Shown here piece by piece: positions 23,473-32,723 of a DNA stretch of 64,000 bases. Origin of the DNA: Bacteroidales bacterium (GTDB lineage: Bacteria; Bacteroidota; Bacteroidia; Bacteroidales; Marinilabiliaceae); the NCBI GenBank assembly GCA_024401355.1, contig JAKSLF010000007.1:1-64000 (forward strand), in the 5' to 3' direction. The position numbers were made by a program, and so were the translations under genes. The notes under the pieces are model-generated. The model was not told where the DNA came from. It saw only the letters and a list, made by a program, of their open reading frames with translations, and did not search any database. Positions within the stretch are counted from its first letter, which is position 1. Each line of letters starts with the position of its first letter.

Positions 23473-26103
23473 ATGCCTACTATGAAAAATATTCTATTTT
23501 CATTGGCCGTGTCATCGATAGTTAGTACATCGATAGTGGCACAGGAGAAAGCGGAGTCGTGTGACTATCCGTTTATGAACACAAAGCTCTCGAATGAAGA
23601 GCGAGTAGAAAATCTGATATCGCTTCTAACACCGGAAGAGAAGGTCGGACTTATGATGAATAAGTCGATATCGGTAGACAGGTTGGGAATACCATCGTAT
23701 AACTGGTGGAGTGAGGCTTGTCATGGAGTACGCCAAGGTGGCTATACTGTGTATCCTCAGCCAATAGGTCTTGCTGCGGCATTCAGTGAAAAATTGATGT
23801 ATGACGTGTTCTCGACAGTGTCGGATGAGGCACGTGCGAACTGGAATCGCACAGATCATAATGACAAATCGCTCTATAACGTTCCGATGGGTGTGACATA
23901 CTATCCAGGAAACCCTGAGCTTACATTTTGGTGTCCGAATGTCAACATATTCCGTGATCCACGATGGGGAAGAGGTCAGGAGACCTGTGGAGAAGACCCG
24001 TATATGAATGCTGTGCTTGGAGTTCAGACTGTTTTAGGAATGCAGGGCAATGACTCGAAATATTTCAAGACACATGCATGTGCAAAACATTATGCTGTAC
24101 ATAGTGGACCAGAGCCTTTGAGACATACATACAACGCCTCGGTATCGATGCGTGACCTTTGGGAGACATACTTGCCTGCGTTCAAGGCACTTGTAAAGAA
24201 AGCAAATGTGCGTGAAGTGATGTGCGCATATAATAGATATGAAGGAAAGCCATGTTGTACGAGTGACAGGTTGTTGGTGGACATCCTTCGAAACAAGTGG
24301 AACTATGACGCTATAGTTTTGACAGACTGCGACGCCATAAATAACTTTTATAATAAGGGACAACATGAAACCCATAAAGATCCGCTTTCAGCATCTGTGG
24401 ATGCGGTTCTGAATGGAACCGACCTTGAGTGTGGAAAAGTGTTCATGGTTTTGACAGAGGCATTGGAAAAGGGTCTTATACAAGAATCAACACTTGATGC
24501 GCACCTTCGTAAGACCTTGATGGGCCGTTTTGAATTGGGCATGTTTGATCCTGCGGAGCAGTTACCTTGGGCGAATCTCAAAGAAGATGTGATAAGCTGT
24601 GAAGCCTTCAATGACTTGGCAACTCAGGCAGCCCGTGAATCAATGGTTCTGCTTAAGAACAATGGTATACTTCCGCTCTCTAAATCTATCAAAACAATTG
24701 CAGTTGTCGGACCAAATGCTGACGATGTAGAACTTCTGAATGGTAACTATGGTGGAACGCCAACCAAGAATCATGAGCATTCACTTCTTGAAGGAATTAG
24801 GAATGCGGTTCCAGGAGCTAAGGTTATATATCACAAGGCATGTACACTTGATGACGAATACAACACGATAAATCATTTGGGTGACTTCAATGACGGTAAG
24901 GGTGTGTTTGTTGAGTTCTGGAACAACAAAGAACTTAGCGGTAATCCTGATGTTACAGGTTATTATAATGAGCTCAACTTCTCGACCTTCGGTGGATGGG
25001 GATTTGCCCAGGGCATCAGCACAGAGAGCATCTCGGTGCGTATAACTGGAAAGTATAAGGCGACATTCACTGGCGACATGAAGTATTCCCTCATGACAGA
25101 CAATGGATATGTTTTGAAAGTCAATGGTAAGGTAGTAGAAGAAGCTCAGGCAGGTGGACGTCGTTTCGGTTTTGGACGTAAGACAGAGTACAAGTCATTC
25201 CCAGTGACAAAAGGGGAGACATACGATGTAGAGATAGAATATCGTCGAGGTAATGGAAACTTTGCAATGTTGCGTGGTGAAATCTGTGAGCGCCTATTGG
25301 TTGACTTTACTGACATTGCAAATGAAGTGAAGAGTGCAGACGCCATCATAGTTATAGGTGGTATATCAGCACGCATGGAAGGTGAAGGTGGTGACAAGGC
25401 AGATATAGAACTTCCAAAAGTTCAGCAGCGTCTGGTGCGTGCGATGCATGCGACAGGCAAACCTGTAGTGTTTGTAAACTGTTCAGGATCGGCAATAGCA
25501 TTTGGTTCTGTCGAAGATCAGTATGATGCATTGATACAGGCTTGGTATGCTGGTCAGGGAGGTGCGAAAGCGTTAGCCGATGTTATCTTTGGTGATTTTA
25601 ATCCATCAGGAAAGTTGCCTGTGACATTCTATGCATCGAACAATGATTTGCCAGATTTCCTTGATTACAGTATGGAAAATAGAACATATCGTTATTTTAA
25701 GGGAGTTCCTCTGTATGCTTTTGGCTATGGACTTTCGTATACGACATTCAAGTATGGCAAGGGCAAGATCTCTGCTAAGTCGATGAAAGCCGGTGACAAA
25801 GTGACAGTGACAATTCCAGTTACCAATACAGGTAAGCGAGATGGTGAGGAAATAGTTCAGGTGTATGTCAAGGCATTAGACTACGCAGATGCTCCAATCA
25901 AGTCATTGAAGGGCTTCAAGAAAGTAAAGATTGACGCAGGAAAGACTGTGAATGCAGAGATAACACTTGACAGCGAATCGTTTGAGTATTACAATCCACA
26001 GATTGATGAGTTGTCACCACGAGCTGGACGTTATCAGATAATGTATGGAAGCTCGTCGTTAGACAAGGATCTTCAGACACTTGACTTTGAGTTCAAGCTG
26101 TAA
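23473..26103 (+). CDS. GH3 glycosidase, beta-xylosidase-like
   Basis: An 876-residue exported GH3 enzyme (signal MKNILFSLAVSSIVSTSIVAQ from the second ATG at 23482). Order: (beta/alpha)8 domain with NWWSEACHGV and KHYAVHSGPE; nucleophile Asp285 in VLTDCDAINNF; a second alpha/beta domain with a PA14-like insert (about 490-600); and a C-terminal fibronectin-III-like domain. The WWSEACHGV and TDCD motifs match the xylosidase/arabinosidase branch more than beta-glucosidases. It would release xylose from xylo-oligosaccharides made by the GH10 enzyme. Xylosidase specificity is an inference. Confidence 0.88.
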   Translation: MPTMKNILFSLAVSSIVSTSIVAQEKAESCDYPFMNTKLSNEERVENLISLLTPEEKVGLMMNKSISVDRLGIPSYNWWSEACHGVRQGGYTVYPQPIGLAAAFSEKLMYDVFSTVSDEARANWNRTDHNDKSLYNVPMGVTYYPGNPELTFWCPNVNIFRDPRWGRGQETCGEDPYMNAVLGVQTVLGMQGNDSKYFKTHACAKHYAVHSGPEPLRHTYNASVSMRDLWETYLPAFKALVKKANVREVMCAYNRYEGKPCCTSDRLLVDILRNKWNYDAIVLTDCDAINNFYNKGQHETHKDPLSASVDAVLNGTDLECGKVFMVLTEALEKGLIQESTLDAHLRKTLMGRFELGMFDPAEQLPWANLKEDVISCEAFNDLATQAARESMVLLKNNGILPLSKSIKTIAVVGPNADDVELLNGNYGGTPTKNHEHSLLEGIRNAVPGAKVIYHKACTLDDEYNTINHLGDFNDGKGVFVEFWNNKELSGNPDVTGYYNELNFSTFGGWGFAQGISTESISVRITGKYKATFTGDMKYSLMTDNGYVLKVNGKVVEEAQAGGRRFGFGRKTEYKSFPVTKGETYDVEIEYRRGNGNFAMLRGEICERLLVDFTDIANEVKSADAIIVIGGISARMEGEGGDKADIELPKVQQRLVRAMHATGKPVVFVNCSGSAIAFGSVEDQYDALIQAWYAGQGGAKALADVIFGDFNPSGKLPVTFYASNNDLPDFLDYSMENRTYRYFKGVPLYAFGYGLSYTTFKYGKGKISAKSMKAGDKVTVTIPVTNTGKRDGEEIVQVYVKALDYADAPIKSLKGFKKVKIDAGKTVNAEITLDSESFEYYNPQIDELSPRAGRYQIMYGSSSLDKDLQTLDFEFKL

Positions 26104-26136
26104 TCTGAAAAAGTAAAGTATATAATCGAGGGAAAG

Positions 26137-26168
26137 GCAGAGTTGCATGTGTGCAACTCTGCTTTTTT
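26137..26168 (+). terminator. terminator of the GH3 gene
   Basis: GCAGAGTTGCA, TGTG loop, TGCAACTCTGC, then TTTTTT. Confidence 0.93.
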
Positions 26169-26234
26169 ATTATGCAGATGTTGTATTGATATGAAAAATT
26201 ATTAACTTTAAGCCGAAAAGAAATCTACATAATA

Positions 26235-27029
26235 ATGAAAAGGACTTTAGTTTTAATGCTCATGTTGACAATTACAACATCGATGTGGGCACAATACAAA
26301 AGAGTGAATGATATTGCATATTCGGAGTCTACAGATGAATATGCCAAAGAACGTTGCAAACTCGACGTGTATTATCCTGAAAACGCCAAAGATGCACCTG
26401 TTGTAGTGTGGTTCCATGGAGGTGGAATTGAAGGCGGCAGCAAGCATATAGACAAAGAATTGCAAGAGTGTGGAATGGTGGTTGTTGCCCCAAACTACAG
26501 ACTATTGCCGAAGGCAAGTATTGATCAGTGTTTAGATGATGCGGCTGCGGCTGTGGCTTGGACGTTCAAGCATTGTCAAGAATATGGAGGAAGTCAGCGG
26601 AAAATATTTGTTGCAGGTCATTCTGCAGGTGGATATTTGCTTGATATCATAGGACTGGACAAGAAGTGGCTGGCAAAATATGGTGTAGACGCAGACTCGA
26701 TAGCAGCACTTGTGCCATTTAGTGGTCAGTGCATAACTCATTACAACGTAAGGAAGTCGCAGGGTATTGGTCCGTTGCAGGCAACCATAGACCAATATGC
26801 TCCGCTTACATTTGTTCGTCCAGATGCTCCACCGATAATCATTATATCAGGTGACAGGGAATTGGAGTTGTTTGGCCGTTATGAAGAGCAAGCTTACTTC
26901 TGGCGAATGTTGAAACTTGTTGGACACAAAGATGTGACATTATATGAAATGCAAGGCTTCGACCATGGTGCAATGCCTCAACCTGCATATCATGTGTTGA
27001 AGGAACATATAAAACGTCTGACAAAATAA
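26235..27029 (+). CDS. exported alpha/beta hydrolase (esterase)
   Basis: A 264-residue secreted esterase (signal MKRTLVLMLMLTITTSMWAQ). It has the HGGG oxyanion motif (61-64), the nucleophile elbow AGHSAGG with Ser130, an Asp in ISGDRELELF and the His in GFDHGAM. This is the layout of acetyl esterase/BD-FAE-type enzymes acting on decorated xylan, but specificity cannot be read off. It has its own promoter (TAACTTTA about 35 bases upstream), and the reductase genes follow it closely. Confidence 0.82.
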   Translation: MKRTLVLMLMLTITTSMWAQYKRVNDIAYSESTDEYAKERCKLDVYYPENAKDAPVVVWFHGGGIEGGSKHIDKELQECGMVVVAPNYRLLPKASIDQCLDDAAAAVAWTFKHCQEYGGSQRKIFVAGHSAGGYLLDIIGLDKKWLAKYGVDADSIAALVPFSGQCITHYNVRKSQGIGPLQATIDQYAPLTFVRPDAPPIIIISGDRELELFGRYEEQAYFWRMLKLVGHKDVTLYEMQGFDHGAMPQPAYHVLKEHIKRLTK

Positions 27030-27049
27030 TAACTAAAATTCTGAACTTG

Positions 27050-28075
27050 ATGAAAGCGTTGTTCATTGGTGGTACGGGCACGATTAGTACAGCCATAACA
27101 AAACGTCTGGCCCAGATGCCGGAATGGGAAGTATATCTAGTAAATCGTGGTAGTCGAAATCAAGTGTTGCCATCCAATGTAACAACAATAGTTGCAGACA
27201 TTAATAATGAAGCAGAAGTGGCATCAAAGATAGACGGAATGACATTTGATGTTGTCTGCGATTTTATAGGCTTTGTACCGGAGCAGTTAGAAAGGGACTA
27301 TAGATTATTTAAGGGGAAAACCCGTCAGTTTATGTATATTAGTTCGGCGTCGGCATATCAGAAGCCGCTCGCTAATTATCTCATAACCGAATGTACGCCT
27401 TTGGACAATCGATATTGGGAATATTCGCGAAATAAGATAGCGTGTGAGGAATTGTTGACCAATCTATATCGCAAAGAAGGATTCCCTATTACGATTATAC
27501 GTCCAAGTCATACGTATGATGAGCGAAATATTCCACTTGGAGTTCATGGACGAAATGGAAGTTATCAAGTAATAAAACGAATGATGGAGGGGAAGCCGGT
27601 GATTATACACGGTGATGGAACTACGCTTTGGACGGTTACCCATAATAGTGATTTTGCGAAGGCCTTTGTAGGATTGATGGGCAACGCGCATGCGATAGGC
27701 GAGACATTCCACATCACAAGTGACGAGTCGCTCACCTGGAATCAGATTTATCAGACATTGGCACAGATTCTAAATGTTCCCTTTAAGCCATATTATGTAT
27801 CGTCACAGTTCTTGGCTGAAGTAAGTGATTATGATTATCTTGGTAGTTTGGTTGGAGATAAGGCTAATACAGTAGTGTTTGATAATAGTAAAGTGAAACG
27901 GGCAGTTCCGGACTTTGTTGCGACAACACGTTTTGATCAGGGAGCCAGGATGTGTATAGAATATATGCTTTCACATAAGGAAACTCAAAAGGAGGATCCG
28001 GAGTTTGATGCATGGTGTGATAAAGTTATTGATGTCCTTGACGAGGCGAAGAAAAAGATTAAGATTAAGATATGA
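27050..28075 (+). CDS. NAD-dependent epimerase/dehydratase family protein
   Basis: A 341-residue extended short-chain dehydrogenase. The Rossmann motif is LFIGGTGTIS, and the expected Ser/Tyr/Lys set is replaced by a YISSASAYQ segment and YSRNK, as in the mRNA-binding/isoflavone-reductase-like branch. The ATG at 27050 is preferred over the adjacent TTG. It overlaps the next gene by four bases (ATGA), which indicates coupling. The substrate is unknown; nucleotide sugars are usual. Confidence 0.82.
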   Translation: MKALFIGGTGTISTAITKRLAQMPEWEVYLVNRGSRNQVLPSNVTTIVADINNEAEVASKIDGMTFDVVCDFIGFVPEQLERDYRLFKGKTRQFMYISSASAYQKPLANYLITECTPLDNRYWEYSRNKIACEELLTNLYRKEGFPITIIRPSHTYDERNIPLGVHGRNGSYQVIKRMMEGKPVIIHGDGTTLWTVTHNSDFAKAFVGLMGNAHAIGETFHITSDESLTWNQIYQTLAQILNVPFKPYYVSSQFLAEVSDYDYLGSLVGDKANTVVFDNSKVKRAVPDFVATTRFDQGARMCIEYMLSHKETQKEDPEFDAWCDKVIDVLDEAKKKIKIKI

Positions 28076-28893
28076 TAAAGCTTAACAATGGAATTGAAAT
28101 ACCTCAAATAGGTGTCGGAACATGGACACTAAAAGGAGAAGTCGCCACCGAAAATGTGCGAAAGGCACTTGAAGTTGGATTCCGTCATGTGGACACGGCG
28201 CAAGCGTATGATAATGAAGCGGAAGTTGGTCAAGGAATAGCGAGTAGCAATGTTAAGCGAAGTGAGGTGTTCTTGACAACAAAAGTGTCGACAAACATAA
28301 TGCGTGGCGGAGAAGCTGCTGTGGCAAAATCTATAGATGAAAGTCTTGAAAAGCTTCAGACATCATATCTTGACCTATTGCTTATCCATTGGCCGGTAAA
28401 GGACCATGTCAAGGAAACGTGGCAAGTGATGGAGCAATATGTACGTGATGGAAAGTTGCGAAGCATTGGTGTAAGCAACTTTAATCGTCATCATCTGGAA
28501 GAACTAATGGCGTTTGCTGAAATACGTCCTGTAATAAACCAGATTGAAGTACATCCGTTTATGACGCAAGTAGAGAATATTGCCTATAATCGTTCGCTTG
28601 GGATAGAAATCGAAGCATGGGGACCGTTTGGTCAGGGAGACATTGACGTGGTTGGCGATCCAACTCTTCAGGAACTTGCTCGAAAGTACCAGAAAACGGC
28701 ATCGCAAATAGTTTTGAGATGGATAGTTCAAAGAGGACTTGTCACGATACCAAGAGCTAAGCCGAACCATTTCAACGAGAATCTTGAAATTATGAACTTT
28801 GCGCTTGATATGGAAGATATGGAACTGATAAATGGGCTCAATCGTGACATGCGTTCTAATGTTTTGAATGATCCAGAGTCATTCCCTTGGTAA
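28072..28893 (+). CDS. aldo/keto reductase
   Basis: A 273-residue member of the aldo/keto reductase superfamily (AKR5-like). Signatures: GFRHVDTAQAYDNEAEVG with catalytic Asp and Tyr, the catalytic Lys in TTKVST, His in LLLIHWPV, and the NADPH-binding IPRAKPNHFNENLEI near the end. It reduces small carbonyl compounds in the cytosol, for example 2,5-diketo-D-gluconate-like sugars; the substrate is not evident. It starts inside the stop codon of the epimerase gene. Confidence 0.92.
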   Translation: MIKLNNGIEIPQIGVGTWTLKGEVATENVRKALEVGFRHVDTAQAYDNEAEVGQGIASSNVKRSEVFLTTKVSTNIMRGGEAAVAKSIDESLEKLQTSYLDLLLIHWPVKDHVKETWQVMEQYVRDGKLRSIGVSNFNRHHLEELMAFAEIRPVINQIEVHPFMTQVENIAYNRSLGIEIEAWGPFGQGDIDVVGDPTLQELARKYQKTASQIVLRWIVQRGLVTIPRAKPNHFNENLEIMNFALDMEDMELINGLNRDMRSNVLNDPESFPW

Positions 28894-28904
28894 AAAATAG
28901 CAAG

Positions 28905-29528
28905 ATGAAAGTATTGATAATAAATGGAAGCCCTAAGCGTGAGGGCAACACCGCCATAGCATTGAGGGAAGTAGAAAAAACACTCAATGAAGAAGGAGTG
29001 GAAACGGAAATGTTTCATGTTGGCAACAAGCCAATCCATGGTTGCATGGCTTGTAATAGATGTTGGTCAATTGGTGAGTGTGTGATAACGGATGACATGG
29101 TTAATGAAATAGCGGAAAAAATGAATGAGGCAGACGGTTTGCTTGTTGGTACGCCAGTCTATTTTTCATCGCCATCGGGTCAGTTGATAGCGTTGCTTGA
29201 CAGATTGTTTTATTCGAATCTTCATGCGGACTGGGCAATGAAAGTTGGAGCTGGTGTTGCAGTTGCCAGACGAGGAGGAACAACAGCAACATTTGATGTG
29301 CTAAACAAATATTTTCTCAAGACCAATATGCCAGTAGTTCCCTCTCAATATTGGAATATAGCACATGGATGTGAGCCGGGTGATGTTGTACGAGATGAAG
29401 AGGGTATGCAAACCATGCGTCAATTGGCACGTAATATGGCGTTCATGATCAAGAGCATCAGACTTGGTCGTGAGAAGTATGGTGTGCCAGTAGAAGAAGA
29501 GCGGGTAGAAACACATTTTATTAGATAA
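28905..29528 (+). CDS. flavodoxin-fold NADPH-dependent FMN reductase
   Basis: A 207-residue cytosolic flavoprotein starting MKVLIINGSPKREGNT, the phosphate-binding loop of the iron-sulfur flavoprotein/FMN reductase family. CMACNRCWSIGEC (about residues 45-57) is the compact Cys cluster of that family, and GTPVYFSSPSGQ is the flavin loop. It is 11 bases downstream of the aldo/keto reductase gene in the same redox operon. Confidence 0.87.
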   Translation: MKVLIINGSPKREGNTAIALREVEKTLNEEGVETEMFHVGNKPIHGCMACNRCWSIGECVITDDMVNEIAEKMNEADGLLVGTPVYFSSPSGQLIALLDRLFYSNLHADWAMKVGAGVAVARRGGTTATFDVLNKYFLKTNMPVVPSQYWNIAHGCEPGDVVRDEEGMQTMRQLARNMAFMIKSIRLGREKYGVPVEEERVETHFIR

Positions 29529-29548
29529 CAAACAATAAGAAATAATAA

Positions 29549-30388
29549 ATGGAAATGAAAAAGTATTTTACAATGGCACTTGCCGCATTGTCGATGATGG
29601 CATGTAGTCAGCAGAAGAAAGCGGAAGAAGCAGTCTCACCAAAGATTCTTGTGCTTTATTATTCACAAAGTGGTTCGACAAAGGCTGTTGCCGAAGAGAT
29701 TCAGAAGCAGTTGAATGCAGATATTGAAGCCATAGAGGCAGAGATACCATACGATGGCGATTATATGCAGACAATAGAGCGTTGTGGCAAGGAAATGCAG
29801 GCTCCGGAACCACCGGCAATAAAGCCTGTTAAGGCGAATATCGCTGACTATGATATTGTGTTCCTCGGCTATCCTGTGTGGTATGGCACATACGCACGTC
29901 CGATTGCAGGACTTGTGAACGCACAGAAATTTGAAGGGAAAAAGATCGTGACATTCTGTACATTTGGTAGTGGTGGATTGCAGGCTTCTACTCGTGATTT
30001 GAAGTCAGCTTTGCCACAGGCAGATGTTGTTGAAGGCTACGGCGTACGTACAGCTCGTATTGCGTCGGCTCCTGACGAACTCAACCGATTTCTCATAGAG
30101 CAAGGGTATAAGGAAGGTGAAATAGAAGCACTTCCAGCCTTCATGGAGCATAAGCCAGTTACAGACTCTGATATCGACGTGTTTAATAAGGCTTGTGGAG
30201 ACTATCAGTTCCCACTTGGTACTCCAGTGGATGTGGCAATTCGTGAGACAACTACGAGTGTCGACTATGAATATACAGTAAGTAGCCAAAGTCAGACAGG
30301 TGAGGATGTCGCATTGAATACAACGATTTATGTGACAGTTCCGAAAAGTGAAGGTTCTAAACCAGAATTTACTCAGGTCGTCAGATAG
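29549..30388 (+). CDS. flavodoxin-domain lipoprotein
   Basis: A 279-residue protein with a lipoprotein signal (ALSMMACSQQ). The flavodoxin domain has the FMN phosphate loop YYSQSGSTKAVA and the flavin-stacking loops GYPVWYGTYA and CTFGSGG. A C-terminal extension of about 80 residues is unlike bacterial flavodoxins. A flavodoxin outside the cytoplasm is unusual but recurs in this window (54888). It closes the epimerase-reductase operon and is followed by a strong terminator. Confidence 0.85.
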   Translation: MEMKKYFTMALAALSMMACSQQKKAEEAVSPKILVLYYSQSGSTKAVAEEIQKQLNADIEAIEAEIPYDGDYMQTIERCGKEMQAPEPPAIKPVKANIADYDIVFLGYPVWYGTYARPIAGLVNAQKFEGKKIVTFCTFGSGGLQASTRDLKSALPQADVVEGYGVRTARIASAPDELNRFLIEQGYKEGEIEALPAFMEHKPVTDSDIDVFNKACGDYQFPLGTPVDVAIRETTTSVDYEYTVSSQSQTGEDVALNTTIYVTVPKSEGSKPEFTQVVR

Positions 30389-30417
30389 TCAGGAACTTGT
30401 GTAATATATAATCACTA

Positions 30418-30454
30418 AATGAGGTACATGAATAACAATGTACCTCATTTTTAT
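30418..30454 (+). terminator. terminator after the flavodoxin lipoprotein
   Basis: AATGAGGTACAT (30418-30429) pairs with ATGTACCTCATT (30438-30449), followed by TTTTATT. Confidence 0.88.
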
Positions 30455-30462
30455 TATATTTG
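30455..30462 (+). promoter_or_regulatory. -7 box TATATTTG of the Nudix gene
   Basis: A TAnnTTTG match directly behind the terminator and 24 bases before the ATG at 30487. Confidence 0.65.
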
Positions 30463-30486
30463 CGTTGAGTATAACAGATATAGATA

Positions 30487-31044
30487 ATGATTCCGAAACT
30501 AGAAAATAGAAAGTGGAAAGTACTGGAGAGTACAAAGTTGTTGAGCAAGGGAACGTGGATGAACTTGAGGCAAGAAAAAGTGCAGTTACCATCGGGAAGT
30601 ATAGTTCCTGAATGGTTTGTTCTGGAGTTTCCTGATTGGGTGAATGTCATAGCGATAACGAAGGACGGAAAATTTGTCATGGAGGACCAGTATCGTCATG
30701 CTTTGGGACAGACACATTATGAGCTTGTTGCCGGAGTTATAGATCCGGGCGAGACACCACTGGAAGCAGCAAAGCGTGAGTTGAGTGAAGAGACTGGTTT
30801 TGGAGGTGGAGAATGGGAATTGTTTATGACATTGTCTCCAAATCCGACCAATCATACAAACTTGAGTTATACATTTTTGGCAACGGGAGTCGAGCGTCTG
30901 TGTGAGCAGCATCAGGAAGCGACAGAAGATATACATGTAGATATCTTCACGCGTGAAGAGGTGTTGGAGTTGATAGAAACAGGTCAGATGATTCAGGCAC
31001 TTCATGTTGCTCCATTGTGGAAATATTTTTGTCATAATAAATAA
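30487..31044 (+). CDS. Nudix hydrolase (ADP-ribose pyrophosphatase-like)
   Basis: A 185-residue hydrolase with a complete Nudix box, GVIDPGE then REL then SEETG (about residues 83-105), including all metal-binding Glu residues. The length and the N-terminal WKVLESTKLLSKGTWMNLRQE fit the ADP-sugar pyrophosphatase subgroup. It would clear ADP-ribose or similar nucleotides in the cytosol. The nitroreductase gene follows after four bases. Confidence 0.88.
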   Translation: MIPKLENRKWKVLESTKLLSKGTWMNLRQEKVQLPSGSIVPEWFVLEFPDWVNVIAITKDGKFVMEDQYRHALGQTHYELVAGVIDPGETPLEAAKRELSEETGFGGGEWELFMTLSPNPTNHTNLSYTFLATGVERLCEQHQEATEDIHVDIFTREEVLELIETGQMIQALHVAPLWKYFCHNK

Positions 31045-31048
31045 AAAA

Positions 31049-31597
31049 ATGAATAGTACGATAAGAGATATAATCACACGTAGGAGTGTGAAAAAATACA
31101 TAGACAAGCCTGTGCCTATGGAGATGGTTGAGGCTGTTGTTGAAGCAGGAAAGTATGCGCCTACGGGAATGAATATGCAGTCGCCTATTATTTTGGCAGT
31201 AACAAATAAGGAGATGCGTGACCGTTTGAGTGCGATCAATCTTGATATTATCACGGGCAGGAACATGAAGACATCGTCAGGGCATAGTGATCCGTTTTAT
31301 GGAGCTCCTGTCGTGCTTGTTGTGCTGGCTCGGAAGGATGTCGGTACGCATGTATATGATGGCTCTTTGGTGATGGAAAACATGATGATAGCGGCTAATA
31401 GTCTTGGATTGGGCTCATGCTGGATACATCGTGCAAAGGAAACCTTTGAAACAGAAGAGGGCAAAGCAATACTGAAAGATTTGGGTATAGAAGGAGAGTA
31501 TGAAGGTATTGGTAACTGCATATTAGGATATGCTTCAGCAGATGCTCTCAAGCCTCAGGTGGCAAGAAAAGATAACTATGTAGTCTGGGTGAAGTGA
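31049..31597 (+). CDS. nitroreductase family flavoenzyme
   Basis: A 182-residue nitroreductase. The start at 31049 (MNSTIRDIITRRSVKKY) gives the family's RRSVRxY-type FMN loop; the longer frame overlaps the Nudix gene. YAPTGMNMQ is the second FMN loop and GLGSCWIHRA the third. It uses NAD(P)H and FMN to reduce nitro compounds or quinones in the cytosol. Confidence 0.92.
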   Translation: MNSTIRDIITRRSVKKYIDKPVPMEMVEAVVEAGKYAPTGMNMQSPIILAVTNKEMRDRLSAINLDIITGRNMKTSSGHSDPFYGAPVVLVVLARKDVGTHVYDGSLVMENMMIAANSLGLGSCWIHRAKETFETEEGKAILKDLGIEGEYEGIGNCILGYASADALKPQVARKDNYVVWVK

Positions 31598-31604
31598 TTA
31601 GAAG

Positions 31605-31982
31605 ATGAAAATAGTTGGCAATATTTTGTGGCTGGTGTTTGGTGGTCTTCAGGCTGCGATAGGCTATTTTACAGGTAGTCTATCTTTGGCAATTACGATA
31701 GTGGGCATACCATTTGCTTTGCAGACATTTAAAATAGGTCTTCTATGTCTATGGCCATTTGGTTCCAGCGTAAGGAAAACGTCTAGTACACATGGTTGTA
31801 TTCGTATTCCGATGAATATCTTGTGGTTTATTTTTGGTGGGCTATGGGCTTGTCTCACGCATGTGTTCTTTGGATTATTGTTGTGTGTGACAATCATTGG
31901 AATACCATTTGGAATGCAACATTTCAAAATGGCTGGGCTTTCCTTGACTCCTTTTGGCAGGGAAGTGGAGTTGGGGTTGTGA
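31605..31982 (+). CDS. YccF family inner membrane protein
   Basis: A 125-residue protein with two repeats of a YccF domain: ILWLVFGGLQAAIGYFTGSL...TIVGIPFALQTFKIG and ILWFIFGGLWACLTHVFFGL...TIIGIPFGMQHFKM. It has four predicted membrane spans and the conserved PFG near the end of each repeat. The function is unknown. It sits seven bases after the nitroreductase gene. Confidence 0.88.
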   Translation: MKIVGNILWLVFGGLQAAIGYFTGSLSLAITIVGIPFALQTFKIGLLCLWPFGSSVRKTSSTHGCIRIPMNILWFIFGGLWACLTHVFFGLLLCVTIIGIPFGMQHFKMAGLSLTPFGREVELGL

Positions 31983-32024
31983 TATTGAATTATTAAGGTT
32001 TTACAGGATACTGATATATTAAAG

Positions 32025-32711
32025 ATGAAAGAGGTGCTTGATTTTCTTCGTGACTTGAAGAAGAATAATAATAGGGAGTGGTTTAATAGTAACAAGGCAC
32101 GATATGTAGAGGTTCAGAAACGATGGAATGCATTTTGTCTTGAGTTGATAGCCGAGATAGGCAAATTTGATGAAGATATTGCTCGTCTGACAATTGCTGA
32201 TTGTACATACCGCATCTATCGTGATACTCGTTTTAGCAATGACAAGTCTCCCTATAAAACACATTTTGGAGTGTTCCTTGCTCCTGGTGGGAAGAAGTCA
32301 ATGCATGCAGGTTATTACTTTCATGTAAGTACGGGAGAGGCGAAAGGTTATCCGGAATCACATTTTCTTGCATCGGGAAACTATTGTTATGACACTCGTG
32401 TTATTAAGGTATTGCGTGAAGACATAAGTTTCGGTTGGGATGAGTTTAAGAGTGAAGTTCTAGATGTTGCAGACAAGCGTTTTGAAGTTGACATGGATGG
32501 TGCGTTGAAAAAAGTACCACGCGAATATCCTTCGGATGCACCATACTCAGATTGGATGAGGTTGAAGAACTATTGTCTGGTTTCAAATGTGGATGATGAC
32601 TTTATACTTCAACCAGAATTGGCAAAGCGAGTAGCGGAGATATTCCGTACGACAAAACCGTTTAATGACTATATAAATAGAGCTGTCGATTACGTTAATG
32701 ACGGCGAGTAG
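32025..32711 (+). CDS. DUF2461 family protein
   Basis: A 228-residue protein of the DUF2461 (TIGR02453) family: LDFLRDLKKNNNREWFNSNKA at the start, then RIYRDTRFSNDKSPYKTHFG, then GYYFHVSTGE. No reaction is established. It ends convergently with the transporter gene on the other strand. Confidence 0.88.
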   Translation: MKEVLDFLRDLKKNNNREWFNSNKARYVEVQKRWNAFCLELIAEIGKFDEDIARLTIADCTYRIYRDTRFSNDKSPYKTHFGVFLAPGGKKSMHAGYYFHVSTGEAKGYPESHFLASGNYCYDTRVIKVLREDISFGWDEFKSEVLDVADKRFEVDMDGALKKVPREYPSDAPYSDWMRLKNYCLVSNVDDDFILQPELAKRVAEIFRTTKPFNDYINRAVDYVNDGE

Positions 32712-32723
32712 AGAGTTGTCTTG